NCBI GenBank assembly: GCA_017471405.1
Contig: JAFUTK010000017.1
Span: forward strand, 1-64,000
Direction of reading: 5' to 3'
DNA from: Ruminococcus sp.
Lineage (GTDB): Bacteria; Bacillota; Clostridia; Oscillospirales; Ruminococcaceae
DNA: 64,000 nucleotides
A model generated the notes under the pieces. That model was not told the origin of the DNA. It saw nothing but the letters and a program-made list of their open reading frames with translations, and searched no databases. Within the stretch, counting starts at the first letter, position 1, and each line of letters begins with the position of its first letter. The position numbers were made by a program, and so were the translations under genes. Of this stretch, positions 26,093 to 34,376 are shown one piece after another.

Positions 26093-27619
26093 TCATGTCA
26101 TCTCAGGGTCTGCGTTGGCAGCTTCGATATCCGCTCGGAATTCCTCGTTTAAGTCGGGATAAGCCGAGAGCATCGGCGCAACGTCCTTGCCCTTTTTGCG
26201 GTCGAAGTAGTTCTTGGTTATCCTCGTTACCAAACCGCTCAGAGCTATCAGACAGATAAGGTTCGGCAGAGCCATCAGACCGTTGAAGGTGTCGTCTATC
26301 GCCCAGATAAGGTCGCTGGTGATGAGGGTGGAGAATACTATCAGCACTATGTATATCACCTTGAATACGGTGACGGATATCTTCATAGTCCTGTCGGAGC
26401 ATTTGCTAAAGCAGAACTCCACAGCCTTTTCACCGTAGTAGGACCAGGCCAGCACCGTCGTGAAGGCGAATAACGGCAGGATAACGGAGTAGACCGCCAC
26501 TCCGAAGGAGCCGAAGTTGCTCTCAAACATGGAGATAGCCATTGCGGTGTCCTCCTCTGTGCCGGTGAAGCCGGTGAGGTCAAAGGTGGTGAGGAAGGTC
26601 AGGGAGGTCAGGGTGCAGATGATGAAGGTGTCAAAAAATACCTCGAACACTCCCCAAAGACCCTGCTTGACGGGCTCCCGCGTCTCGGAGGCGGAGTGCG
26701 CGATAACAGACGAGCCCAAGCCCGCCTCGTTGGAGAATACGCCTCTCGCCATTCCCTTGCGGATAACAGTTGCAAAGGTGTAGCCCAGCACTCCGCCGCC
26801 CGCTGCCTTGAAGGTGAAGGCCTTGGAGAATATCAGCCCGAAGGCGTGGGGCAGCCTGTCAATGTGCATACAGATGGCAATGAGGGACATCACAATGAAC
26901 AGCAGCGACATAAAGGGCACCAGCATCGATGCCACCTTGCCTATGCGCTTGATGCCGCCGATGATGATGGCTCCCGCCGTCACCGCCACGACAACTCCGA
27001 TGACGAGCTTGACGGTGCCGAGGTCGTCAAAGGAGAATACTTTGTTCAGCGCCTCGGAAACGGTGCCGCTTATCTTGTTGGTCTGAACGCCGCTCATTCC
27101 TATGGCTGCAAACAGACAGAACACCGCCGAAACGTAAGCCAGCCAGCGCCATTTCAGACCGTTTGCTATGTAGTAAAAGGCTCCGCCCGAGAGGTCGCCG
27201 GACTTGTTCTTCTTGCGGAAGTAAAGACCCAGCACGTTCTCCGAGTAGTTGGTGACCATTCCGAAGAAGGCGGATATCCACATCCAGAGGACGGCTCCGG
27301 GGCCTCCAGTGAGAATGGCGGAGACAACGCCGATGATGTTGCCGGTGCCCACCGTTCCCGAGATAGCCGCCGAAAAGGCCTCGAACTGGGAGACGGAATT
27401 GGTGCGGGTGTCCTGCTTTCGCTTTTTGCCGAGCCCCTTAATAGTGGGGACGATGGTGGTGTTGAGGGACTCCTTGAAGTGAGTGACCTGTAAGAATTTT
27501 GTTCGGATAGACAGCAGGAGACCGGTGGAAAGGATAAGAATGATTACCGGCCACCCCCAAACCACGCCGTTGATAGCGTCGTTTATTTTTTCGATAGCTT
27601 TGATAAGGCTGTCGAACAT
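26093..27619 (-). CDS. Sodium:alanine/glycine symporter (AGCS family)
   Basis: This family imports alanine or glycine with Na+. The 508-residue protein has about eleven helices. Family motifs are GTVGTGNIIGV near residue 92, GPGAVLWMWISAFFGM, YSENVLGLYFR, GGAFYYI, and SNEAGLGSSVIAHSASE. The ATG has a plain ribosome site (AAAGGAGTG) and its own promoter at 27689-27717. The leader is short and I saw no glycine riboswitch. The gene is monocistronic. Confidence 0.95.
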   Translation of the reverse strand: MFDSLIKAIEKINDAINGVVWGWPVIILILSTGLLLSIRTKFLQVTHFKESLNTTIVPTIKGLGKKRKQDTRTNSVSQFEAFSAAISGTVGTGNIIGVVSAILTGGPGAVLWMWISAFFGMVTNYSENVLGLYFRKKNKSGDLSGGAFYYIANGLKWRWLAYVSAVFCLFAAIGMSGVQTNKISGTVSEALNKVFSFDDLGTVKLVIGVVVAVTAGAIIIGGIKRIGKVASMLVPFMSLLFIVMSLIAICMHIDRLPHAFGLIFSKAFTFKAAGGGVLGYTFATVIRKGMARGVFSNEAGLGSSVIAHSASETREPVKQGLWGVFEVFFDTFIICTLTSLTFLTTFDLTGFTGTEEDTAMAISMFESNFGSFGVAVYSVILPLFAFTTVLAWSYYGEKAVEFCFSKCSDRTMKISVTVFKVIYIVLIVFSTLITSDLIWAIDDTFNGLMALPNLICLIALSGLVTRITKNYFDRKKGKDVAPMLSAYPDLNEEFRADIEAANADPEMT

Positions 27620-27688
27620 AAAGTTACACTCCTTTTTGTAAGAATTGGAAAAGTGCTCTCACCAAAGGGAGAACACACACAATAATAT

Positions 27689-27717
27689 ATTATACCATTT
27701 TTGTCCGCTCAATTCAA
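27689..27717 (-). promoter_or_regulatory. Promoter of the symporter gene
   Basis: On the minus strand TTGAAT and TATAAT are separated by 17 bases. Confidence 0.75.
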
Positions 27718-27886
27718 TGTTATTCACACAATTATTAGATATTCAAGTGAAAATGTTAATTTTTTGTCAAAGTAAGGAGGCGAGCTTTTACCGCACAGCC
27801 CGCAAGGATATATATGTTAAAAAATATAGCCATTTTAGGCAAATATGACAAAATCCTTAAATTTTTAAATGATTCTTTATTTCAGA
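27718..27886. other. AT-rich divergent intergenic region
   Basis: About 170 bases between the two divergent promoters. I see no gene, repeat or clear operator in it. Confidence 0.5.
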
Positions 27887-27915
27887 TTGACAAATCGAAC
27901 AGCCGATGATATAAT
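27887..27915 (+). promoter_or_regulatory. Promoter of the CAP lipoprotein gene
   Basis: TTGACA and TATAAT are separated by 17 bases, 40 bases before the ATG at 27955. Confidence 0.85.
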
Positions 27916-27954
27916 GTAAAATAAGGAAATATGTTTGGAGAGGGGGAGCCTTTT

Positions 27955-29286
27955 ATGAACAGAGCAAAAGCGAAAAGAGTCTCGGCGGCAGCAGCTGCAT
28001 TGCTTTCAGCTGTGATGGCGCTCACTGCCTGCGGCTCCTATGATATCCCTGCGGATAAGCTCTATTCCAAGTTTGCAATAGCAGCGAACAATATAAACCA
28101 CGCTAAGGGCAAGAAGGTGCTGGCCTCTGACGACGCTCTGGCTTACAATATCAGAATGCTTGAGGACGGCGGCAGCTATTTCTACCTTATTTCCGACGGT
28201 GAGGATGATTATACCTTCGATTCCAACCGAGGGGAGGATATCCCCGGAGTTACCAGCTTGAACGCTCCCGGATATCTGCCCGGAGATGATGAAAACGGCT
28301 CCGGCAGCGGAACAGGGTCAAACGGCAGTGCCGGTCAGGACGGCCTCACAGACCCGGATACCGTTATAGGTCCGGACGGAAATATTGTTTCCGGAAGCTC
28401 TGATGTTCCGGGCGGCAGTGTGCTCACCGATGAGAACGGCAATCCTGTTGAGGAGATACCCGGCGAGAACGGCGAGAACGGTTCAGGCAGCGGCACAGTT
28501 ACCACCGTACCAGGGCAGATACCCGGCGGGGAGGACGGTCAGGGCAGCGGCAGCCAGAGCGGCTTTGCCGGCACTGGCGGCTCCAACGGCAGCGGTGGAA
28601 GCTCTGTGACCACCACCAAGACCTCTGGCTCCTCCGGCTCGCAGACCACCTCAAACGGTGGCAAGACGGTATCTGCAACTACCACCACAAAGGCCACTGT
28701 TAAGACTACAACTACCACTAAGGCCACCACAAAGGCAACCACTACCACTAAGGCGACGACCAAGGTTACTACAACAACCACTAAGGCTACCACCAAGACC
28801 ACCACCACCGCTGCCTCGGGCGATGTCTCAAAGTATATGACTACCGAGATAAAGGAGCTGCTGAGCTTCATTAATGCCGAGCGCACCAAGGCTGGCGTCG
28901 CGCAGCTGACCCTCAACGCCAAGCTTTGCGAGGCGGCAAATGTCAGAGTGGTGGAGATACAGACGCTGTTTGACCACGTCCGTCCCAACGGGCAGAAGTC
29001 TGCCGACTATATCAGGCAGGTAATGGGCGGCAAGGGTATGGCGGTTGAGAATATCGCCTACAATTACGACACCGCCGAGGACGTTATGTACTTCTACGAT
29101 AACCGCACCGGCCTCCCCGATGAGGAAATGGCTCACGGCTGGATGAACACCTACCTCACAAACGGAACCCATAAGAAGAACCTTCTGAGCGCCTATTACG
29201 ATCAGGTGGGTCTGGCATATTATGAGCCCACCCATAGCTGGGTAGCGCTGTTCTACAGCACCAAGTACCAGTCCTCAAATGCATAA
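27955..29286 (+). CDS. CAP-domain (SCP/PR-1-like) lipoprotein with Thr-rich linker
   Basis: A 443-residue surface lipoprotein. The signal peptide ends in lipobox LTAC, with Cys26 as the lipid anchor. An N-terminal region of about 80 residues is followed by a long Gly/Ser-rich stretch and then threonine runs (TTTTTKATTKATTTTK-type). The last 140 residues form a CAP domain (INAERTKAGV, DHVRPNG, ENIAYN, HGWMNT), with the His and Glu residues of the family cavity. Bacterial CAP proteins have been linked to wall and spore functions, but the activity is not settled. I chose the ATG at 27955 with GAGAGGGGGAG upstream rather than the ATG at 27931. A terminator follows, then spoIIID. Confidence 0.9.
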   Translation: MNRAKAKRVSAAAAALLSAVMALTACGSYDIPADKLYSKFAIAANNINHAKGKKVLASDDALAYNIRMLEDGGSYFYLISDGEDDYTFDSNRGEDIPGVTSLNAPGYLPGDDENGSGSGTGSNGSAGQDGLTDPDTVIGPDGNIVSGSSDVPGGSVLTDENGNPVEEIPGENGENGSGSGTVTTVPGQIPGGEDGQGSGSQSGFAGTGGSNGSGGSSVTTTKTSGSSGSQTTSNGGKTVSATTTTKATVKTTTTTKATTKATTTTKATTKVTTTTTKATTKTTTTAASGDVSKYMTTEIKELLSFINAERTKAGVAQLTLNAKLCEAANVRVVEIQTLFDHVRPNGQKSADYIRQVMGGKGMAVENIAYNYDTAEDVMYFYDNRTGLPDEEMAHGWMNTYLTNGTHKKNLLSAYYDQVGLAYYEPTHSWVALFYSTKYQSSNA

Positions 29287-29295
29287 TTAATGATA

Positions 29296-29324
29296 ACGCC
29301 GTCCCGGAGAGGGGCGGCGTTTTT
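29296..29324 (+). terminator. Terminator of the CAP lipoprotein gene
   Basis: ACGCCG pairs with CGGCGT (with extra CCC/GGG pairs) and TTTT follows. Confidence 0.8.
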
Positions 29325-29392
29325 GTCGGGAATAAAACATCTGCCTGGCGAATATACTCTAATACAAACTTAACGTATTGGAGTTGAGACCG

Positions 29393-29659
29393 ATGACAGA
29401 TCCGGAAAAAGCCCGCGCCATAGCGCTGGGAGAGTATACCGTTGCCAACCGCACCACAGTCAGAGCCACTGCAAAGCACTTCGGCATAAGCAAATCTACG
29501 GTACACAAGGAGCTGACTGAAAAGCTGCCGGAGCTTTCTCCCGCCCTCTGGGAGAAGGTTAAGGCTCTGCTGGAGCTTAACAAAAAGGAACGCCATATCC
29601 GAGGAGGACTCGCTACCAAGCAGAAATATGAGGCTTTAATGAGATCACATCAACACTGA
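29393..29659 (+). CDS. spoIIID: Sporulation transcriptional regulator SpoIIID
   Basis: SpoIIID is a small DNA-binding protein of the mother cell that switches gene sets during sporulation. The 88 residues match the family throughout: ALGEYTVANRTTVRATAKHF, GISKSTVHKELTEKLPEL (helix-turn-helix) and HIRGGLATKQKYE (the basic C-terminal part). I took the ATG at 29393 (GGAG upstream); a TTG at 29378 would add five residues. No complete vegetative promoter is obvious, and a SigE-type promoter would be expected. Confidence 0.95.
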   Translation: MTDPEKARAIALGEYTVANRTTVRATAKHFGISKSTVHKELTEKLPELSPALWEKVKALLELNKKERHIRGGLATKQKYEALMRSHQH

Positions 29660-29809
29660 CAATGGTGTGATATCAGTAAGCAGAAAGGAATAATATCAAA
29701 GATACACGCACCTCAACTTGTGGAATGCGAGTACCAAAGACCACAGTACGAACAAACTTCGGTCGCGGCACAGTGAGCACAAGTCAATATAATTGGCAGC
29801 GTGAACTAA

Positions 29810-29844
29810 AAACCGGGCGGAGAGAACAGTTCTCCGCCCGGTTT
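29810..29844. terminator. Bidirectional terminator
   Basis: AACCGGGCGGAGA pairs with TCTCCGCCCGGTT around GACAGT-type loop bases. It separates spoIIID from the leftward phosphoesterase gene. The 150 bases between spoIIID and this hairpin hold nothing I recognise. Confidence 0.9.
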
Positions 29845-29855
29845 CATATTATATT

Positions 29856-30335
29856 TTAGACTAGGTCAACGTGGGCGCACATTATGCCCTTTGGCGTGAT
29901 GTCGATGAATGCGTAGCAGGGGGGCTTGCCGTCCCGGGGGAAGGCAGCGCTGCCGGGGTTCAGGATGTGAACGTCCTCGGTGTATTCGTAGAAGCGCTTG
30001 TGAGTGTGGGCAAACAGGGCAATGTCAGCGTCCAGCTCCTTGGCCTTGTAGAAGATGCGGTCGGTGGAGTACTTAACGCCCCAGTTGTGGCCGTGAGTGT
30101 AGAATATCTTCACACCCTCCGCCTCAAAAACTCCGCTGTCGGGAGAATTGGAGTAGTAGTCGCAGTTGCCTGCCACCGAGAGAATGGTCTTGTCGGGGTA
30201 GGACTTGCGTATGCGGTCCAAATCGTTCTCGCCGTCGCCAAGGAAAATGAACACAGGAGCGTCCTCATTGCGTGAGAATATAGTCCTCATAGCCCTCATA
30301 CTGCCATGAGTGTCTGCCAGTACGATTATGCGCAT
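29856..30335 (-). CDS. YfcE/MJ0936-family metallophosphoesterase
   Basis: A 159-residue single-domain phosphodiesterase. Metal-site motifs are LADTHG, FLGDGENDL, VAGNCDYY, TYTHGH-like FYTHGHNWG and FAHTHKRF. Relatives hydrolyse phosphodiester model substrates in vitro; the physiological substrate is usually unknown. The start is the ATG at 30335 after GGGGGAGGTG, with promoter TTGCAT-16-TATAAT at 30374-30401. It is a single gene, ending at the shared terminator. Confidence 0.92.
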   Translation of the reverse strand: MRIIVLADTHGSMRAMRTIFSRNEDAPVFIFLGDGENDLDRIRKSYPDKTILSVAGNCDYYSNSPDSGVFEAEGVKIFYTHGHNWGVKYSTDRIFYKAKELDADIALFAHTHKRFYEYTEDVHILNPGSAAFPRDGKPPCYAFIDITPKGIMCAHVDLV

Positions 30336-30373
30336 CCATACACCTCCCCCTGTTATATGTCATACTAATAATT

Positions 30374-30401
30374 ATTATATCATAAAATAAAATATATGCA
30401 A
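30374..30401 (-). promoter_or_regulatory. Promoter of the YfcE-like gene
   Basis: On the minus strand TTGCAT and TATAAT are separated by 16 bases. Confidence 0.7.
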
Positions 30402-30422
30402 TAGCAAAAAGGAGAATTTTTT

Positions 30423-30680
30423 ATGAGCAATTTTAAACAGCCTGACCAAAAGACCCTGTCGGCACTTTTGAAGATAGCCTCCGCCAAGCTGGGGACCACC
30501 CCCGAGAAACTCCAGAGCCAGCTGCAAAGCGGGGAGTTCGAGAAGGCGCTGGGAGGTATGAAGGGCAAGGAGGCCTCCGCCCTGCGCTCGGCACTCTCCG
30601 ACCCAAAGTCGGCGGAGAGGATACTCTCCACTCCCCAGGCCAAGGCGCTCTACGATAAGATAAGCAAGGGCGGCAAGTAA
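30423..30680 (+). CDS. Small protein of unknown function (gene 1 of 3)
   Basis: I do not recognise this 85-residue soluble protein with confidence. It looks all-helical and Lys/Ala/Leu-rich, with QKTLSALLKIASAKLGTTPE, a central charged part, and KSAERILSTPQAKALYDKIS. The pattern (few residues, then repeated 'LL...LSTPQA' helices) recalls short helical proteins common in Clostridia. AAAAAGGAG precedes the ATG. Its stop overlaps the next start (TAATG), and the third gene overlaps the second, so the three are surely co-translated. Confidence 0.8.
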   Translation: MSNFKQPDQKTLSALLKIASAKLGTTPEKLQSQLQSGEFEKALGGMKGKEASALRSALSDPKSAERILSTPQAKALYDKISKGGK

Positions 30681-31036
30681 TGGACGACCTGATAGAAAAG
30701 CTCCAGAGCGTCTTAAATGACAAGGAGAGCTTAGCTCAAATAGGCGAGCTGGCCTCAATGCTCACATCGGGGCAGGGGGAGCAGCCCGCCCCGGCTGCTC
30801 CCGCTAATGAGAACCCCATCGGGGATATCTCCAAGCTGATGCAGCTCTCCGGGGCGCTATCACAAGCGGGAAAGGGCGATAAGAACATCGCCCTGCTGGT
30901 GGCCCTCCGCCCGCTGCTGAAGGAGGAAAATCAGGCAAAGCTGGACCGCGTCGTGCGGCTGTTTCGGCTGATGGCTCTGTGGCCTATGATAAAGGAGAGC
31001 GGCCTGCTGGGAGGGGATCTGTTTGGCGGACTATAA
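30680..31036 (+). CDS. Small protein of unknown function (gene 2 of 3)
   Basis: A 118-residue protein that I cannot name. The N-terminal helix (DDLIEKLQSVLNDKES) is followed by an Ala/Pro/Glu linker near residues 35-48. A C-terminal helical region follows: LLVALRPLLKEENQAKLDRV, then a hydrophobic part ending GGDLFGGL. The PLLKEENQAKLDR section resembles a motif I have seen in small uncharacterised clostridial proteins, but I give no function. It starts in the stop of gene 1 and overlaps gene 3 by 14 bases. Confidence 0.8.
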   Translation: MDDLIEKLQSVLNDKESLAQIGELASMLTSGQGEQPAPAAPANENPIGDISKLMQLSGALSQAGKGDKNIALLVALRPLLKEENQAKLDRVVRLFRLMALWPMIKESGLLGGDLFGGL

Positions 31037-31337
31037 CGAACAGGATATCGACCGCATGCGGCAGGACGCTTTGCGGCGTATGCGTGAGATGCGCCGCAGA
31101 GTAGACCCTCCCCCTCCGCCGGAGGAGCCTCACCGTCCACAGCAAAGCCCTCCGCGCAATAATGCGGGAGGGCTCATAGCCTCGCTGCTCCGGGGGACGG
31201 AGAGCGAGGGGTTATTCAATATCGCGGGCATAGCTATTGACGAGGAAAAGGCGCTCATCGCTATGCTCATTTACATACTTTACAAGCAGGGCGCAGATGT
31301 TAAGCTACTGCTCGCCCTCGGCTACCTCCTGCTCTGA
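31023..31337 (+). CDS. Small membrane-associated protein of unknown function (gene 3 of 3)
   Basis: A 104-residue protein starting with TTG inside the end of gene 2, without a strong ribosome site, so it depends on coupling. An Arg-rich N-terminus (RMRQDALRRMREMRRRV) leads to a Pro-rich stretch (PPPPPEEP). The C-terminal 40 residues are hydrophobic (ALIAMLIYILYKQGA, then LLLALGYLLL), probably one or two membrane segments. Its last 33 bases overlap the 3' end of the convergent AI-2E-family gene. The function is unknown. Confidence 0.7.
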   Translation: MADYNEQDIDRMRQDALRRMREMRRRVDPPPPPEEPHRPQQSPPRNNAGGLIASLLRGTESEGLFNIAGIAIDEEKALIAMLIYILYKQGADVKLLLALGYLLL

Positions 31338-32483
31338 GGCAGCCTCCTTTGAAGCCCGCCTGTCGTGCAGATAGCTTATAAACTCCTTGAACAGGCAGTA
31401 TAGAATGGAGAACGCCGGCACCGCCACAAACATACCAAGTATGCCGCTGACGGTTCCGCCCACAGTGATGGCGAACAGCACCCACAGGGAGGGAAGTCCC
31501 ACAGACTTTCCCACCACCTTGGGGTAAATCAGGTTATCCTCCAGCTGTTGCAGCACGATGATGAATACAAGGAACCATACAGCCTTTTTAAAGCTGGTGA
31601 ACATTATAAAGAACGCGCCCACAGCCGCTCCCACAAAGGCTCCGAGAATGGGGATAAAGGCAGTGACTGTTACCAGCACACCTATCTCCAAAGAATTCGG
31701 GAAGCCGAAAACAGTCATTCCCAAGGTGCAGAGCAGGCCTAAAATGCAGGCCTCAATGGTCTGTCCGGAGATGAACTTTGAGAAGGTCTCCTTGGACATA
31801 TTTCCCACTCTGCAAAGCCGCTCGGCAATGCTCCTGCGGAACAGCCCGGTGACTACCCAGTGGAGCTGCCGCTTTAAGGTCTCCTTTTGCAGCAGCATAT
31901 AAACTGCAAAGCAAAGAGCCAGCACAAAGTTGAGTATCCCCGAGAAAATCGAGGAGGCAATGTTCATTGTCTGGCTGACGGTGCGGAACATCAGCTCACT
32001 GTTTTCAAGCAATGAGGTTATCTTGGCGTCGATGTTCTCGGCTGTCCATTCCTCCACATTCAGGAAGCGTGACAGCAGCTTTGAATCCTTGATGATGTCG
32101 GACAGGTGCTGGGATATCTGCGGCACCTTTTCGGCCATCTGGTCTACGGTGTCGATAAGCTCCGGCAGCACCAGCGCTATGGCCAGCGAAACTATACCCA
32201 AGCATATGACCAGCGTTATCAGCAGCGATACCGGGCGCTTTATCTTACCCTTTATCTTGCCGTAGTTGTTGTCCTTATCCGGGCGGAAGAGATTGCGCTC
32301 AATGGCGCTCATAGGCACGTTGAGTATCATCGCCAGCAGTATTCCCAGCAGCACCGGGGACATAACTCCCAGCAGTGCACCCAGCGCCGAGAACAGGCTG
32401 CTTAAATTGAACAGTCCCCAGAACAGCACCACTCCGATGACGATAAGCGTCAGCGAACGTATAAAGGTCTTGTCGTTTCTCAT
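31305..32483 (-). CDS. AI-2E family transporter (PerM/YdiK-like)
   Basis: A 392-residue membrane protein with about eight helices, of the family once linked to autoinducer-2 export; most members are of unknown substrate. Signs are the N-terminal double helix (LTLIVIGVVLFWG), the central soluble segment near residues 110-190, and the conserved GSxVG-like KVVGKSVGLPSLWVLFAI near the end. I start it at the ATG at 32483 (GAGGAT upstream) rather than the longer frame, which would run through a terminator-like hairpin. It is directly downstream of ilvB. Confidence 0.88.
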   Translation of the reverse strand: MRNDKTFIRSLTLIVIGVVLFWGLFNLSSLFSALGALLGVMSPVLLGILLAMILNVPMSAIERNLFRPDKDNNYGKIKGKIKRPVSLLITLVICLGIVSLAIALVLPELIDTVDQMAEKVPQISQHLSDIIKDSKLLSRFLNVEEWTAENIDAKITSLLENSELMFRTVSQTMNIASSIFSGILNFVLALCFAVYMLLQKETLKRQLHWVVTGLFRRSIAERLCRVGNMSKETFSKFISGQTIEACILGLLCTLGMTVFGFPNSLEIGVLVTVTAFIPILGAFVGAAVGAFFIMFTSFKKAVWFLVFIIVLQQLEDNLIYPKVVGKSVGLPSLWVLFAITVGGTVSGILGMFVAVPAFSILYCLFKEFISYLHDRRASKEAASEQEVAEGEQ

Positions 32484-32503
32484 ATCACATCTATCCTCTA
32501 ATA

Positions 32504-32532
32504 ATAAAACTGCCCCGCCCGGGACAGTTTTA
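32504..32532 (-). terminator. Terminator-like hairpin after ilvB
   Basis: On the minus strand AAAACTGTCCCG pairs with GGGGCAGTTTT, followed by ATTATT. No promoter is visible between it and the AI-2E-family gene, so it may act as a partial terminator. Confidence 0.75.
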
Positions 32533-32549
32533 TTCATTTATGCGGAAGG

Positions 32550-34241
32550 TCAGTTTTCGTTTAAGTCTATCTCCATAATGGGCTCCAGCACGTCAGCGCC
32601 GGCGGGCACCATAGGCAGCACGTTTACGTCCTTGTTGATGACGCACTCTACAAGGCAGGGACATCCACAGGAGAGAGCCTTTTCAAGCGCGGGGGTTATC
32701 TCGCTCTTTCTGGTGATGCGTATGCCCTCAATGCCGAAGGCCTCCGCCAGCTTCATAAGGTCGGTGCCGCGGTCGATGTCTGTCTGGGAGAAGCGCTTGT
32801 CATAGAAGAGCCTCTGCCACTGCCTTACCATTCCCAGCACGTTATTGGAGAACACCAGCTCGATAACGGGTATCTTATGCTTTGCCAGCGAGGAGAGCTC
32901 GTTGCAGTTCATAAAGAAGGAGCCGTCACCGGCAACGTTTATTACAGCCCTGTCGGGGTTGCCCAGCTTGGCACCCATGGAAGCGCCCAGGCCGTAGCCC
33001 ATAGTTCCCAGTCCTCCGGAGGAGGCAAAGGAGCGCTGCTCCCGGAAGTTGTAGAACTGTGCCGCCCACATCTGATGCTGACCTACCTCTGTGGTGATTA
33101 TAGCCTTGCCCTCGGTGAGCCTGTCCAGCTCCTCGATGACCTGCTGGGGGAGAACCTCCTCCGGGTCGGCAATGGGTATCATTTTCAGGGCATATTTTTC
33201 CTTCCAGTCGTATACCCTCTTCATCCAGTATGGGTGAGATATAGTCGGCAGGATAGAGGTGAGCTTGTCAAGGATATATTCGATATCGCCGTTGACGTGG
33301 ATATCTACATTGACGTTCTTGCCTATCTCTGCGGGGTCTATCTCGATGTGGATTATCCTGGTTCCCTTGGCAAAGGTGTTGGGATTGCAGATAACTCTGT
33401 CGGAGAACCTAGATCCTATAACTATCAGCAGATCGCACTCGCCCAGCACCATTGCCGAGGTCTTGGTGCCGTGCATACCCAGCATACCGGTGTAAGCGGG
33501 GTGGGTGTTGTCAAAGGCGCACTGTCCCATCAGAGAAAGCGCCACAGGGCAGTCTATCTTGTCCACAAGGGCAGCCAGCTCCTCAACGGCGTTGCAGCTT
33601 ACCACTCCGCCGCCGGCGTAGATAAAGGGTCTGGCGGAGTTCTTGATGAGCATTGCCGCCGCCTCGATCTCCTCATTTACGGTGTCGGGATTGTGGTTGA
33701 TTATCTTCTTTGGGGTCTGCCTTGTGTACTCGCACTTGGCAGCGGTGATATCCTTGGGAACGTCGATGAGGACGGGTCCCTTTCTGCCCTCGTTGGCGAT
33801 GTAGAAGGCTTCTCTGATGGTGTCAGCCAGCTTGGTGACGTCCTTGACGATGTAGTTGTGCTTGGTGACGGGCATTGTTATGCCGCAGATGTCCACCTCC
33901 TGGAAGGAGTCCAGACCCAGAGAGCCTGTGGGGACGTTTCCGGTGATGGCGACGAGGGGGATAGAGTCCATATAAGCGGTGGCGATGCCGGTGACGAGAT
34001 TGGTGGCACCCGGGCCGCTGGTGGCGATAACTACGCCTGTCCTGCCGGTGGTTCTTGAATAGCCGTCGGCAGCGTGGCAGGCAGCCTGCTCGTGAGCGGT
34101 GATGACGTGGTGTATCTTATCCGAATACATATAAAGCGTATCGTAGATGTTGAGCACTGCTCCGCCGGGGTAGCCGAATACGGTATCCACGCCCTGCTCC
34201 AGCAGACACTCCGCGATTATATCCGCGCCGGTAAGTAACAT
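32550..34241 (-). CDS. ilvB: Acetolactate synthase, large subunit
   Basis: IlvB joins two pyruvates, or pyruvate and 2-ketobutyrate, to start branched-chain amino acid synthesis, using ThDP. The 563-residue protein has the active-site Glu region GYPGGAVLNIYD, EQAACHAADGYSR, the FAD-linked middle domain, and the ThDP-binding motif VAGDGSFFMNCNEL. I start it at the ATG at 34241 (GGAGG, spacing 9), not the longer frame, because that reads through the promoter. No ilvN regulatory subunit follows; the next gene is an AI-2E transporter. The leader is about 35 bases, so no T-box fits. Confidence 0.95.
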   Translation of the reverse strand: MLLTGADIIAECLLEQGVDTVFGYPGGAVLNIYDTLYMYSDKIHHVITAHEQAACHAADGYSRTTGRTGVVIATSGPGATNLVTGIATAYMDSIPLVAITGNVPTGSLGLDSFQEVDICGITMPVTKHNYIVKDVTKLADTIREAFYIANEGRKGPVLIDVPKDITAAKCEYTRQTPKKIINHNPDTVNEEIEAAAMLIKNSARPFIYAGGGVVSCNAVEELAALVDKIDCPVALSLMGQCAFDNTHPAYTGMLGMHGTKTSAMVLGECDLLIVIGSRFSDRVICNPNTFAKGTRIIHIEIDPAEIGKNVNVDIHVNGDIEYILDKLTSILPTISHPYWMKRVYDWKEKYALKMIPIADPEEVLPQQVIEELDRLTEGKAIITTEVGQHQMWAAQFYNFREQRSFASSGGLGTMGYGLGASMGAKLGNPDRAVINVAGDGSFFMNCNELSSLAKHKIPVIELVFSNNVLGMVRQWQRLFYDKRFSQTDIDRGTDLMKLAEAFGIEGIRITRKSEITPALEKALSCGCPCLVECVINKDVNVLPMVPAGADVLEPIMEIDLNEN

Positions 34242-34278
34242 AAGGGAATTCCTCCGTTTCAAAAATAACTTAACTTTT

Positions 34279-34307
34279 ATTATAATATAAACTGCAGAAT
34301 TTGTCAA
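34279..34307 (-). promoter_or_regulatory. Promoter of ilvB
   Basis: On the minus strand TTGACA and TATAAT are separated by 17 bases, a consensus promoter. Confidence 0.85.
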
Positions 34308-34376
34308 TTAATATTATATAAATAAATCAGGCACCCTCCCCTGCGGAAAAGCGCCTTTATGCCGATATTGATGTCA

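Noticed and set aside
26696..27493. 265-codon open frame opposite the symporter gene
   Set aside because: The composition is unlike a protein (His/Gly/Arg-rich) and it is antisense to conserved membrane helices.
28670..28810. Regularly repeated ACC/ACT motifs that could suggest a CRISPR array or VNTR
   Set aside because: They encode the Thr-rich linker in frame; there are no unique spacers of fixed length and no cas genes. No CRISPR array was seen in the window.
32877..34058. 393-codon open frame opposite ilvB
   Set aside because: It is a shadow of the ilvB codon pattern, with no start signal and unlike any known family.
34242..34307. Possible T-box or riboswitch before ilvB (also considered for metF, cysE and the symporter)
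   Set aside because: Promoter to start-codon distances are about 30-65 bases, too short for these RNAs, and no specific motifs are seen.
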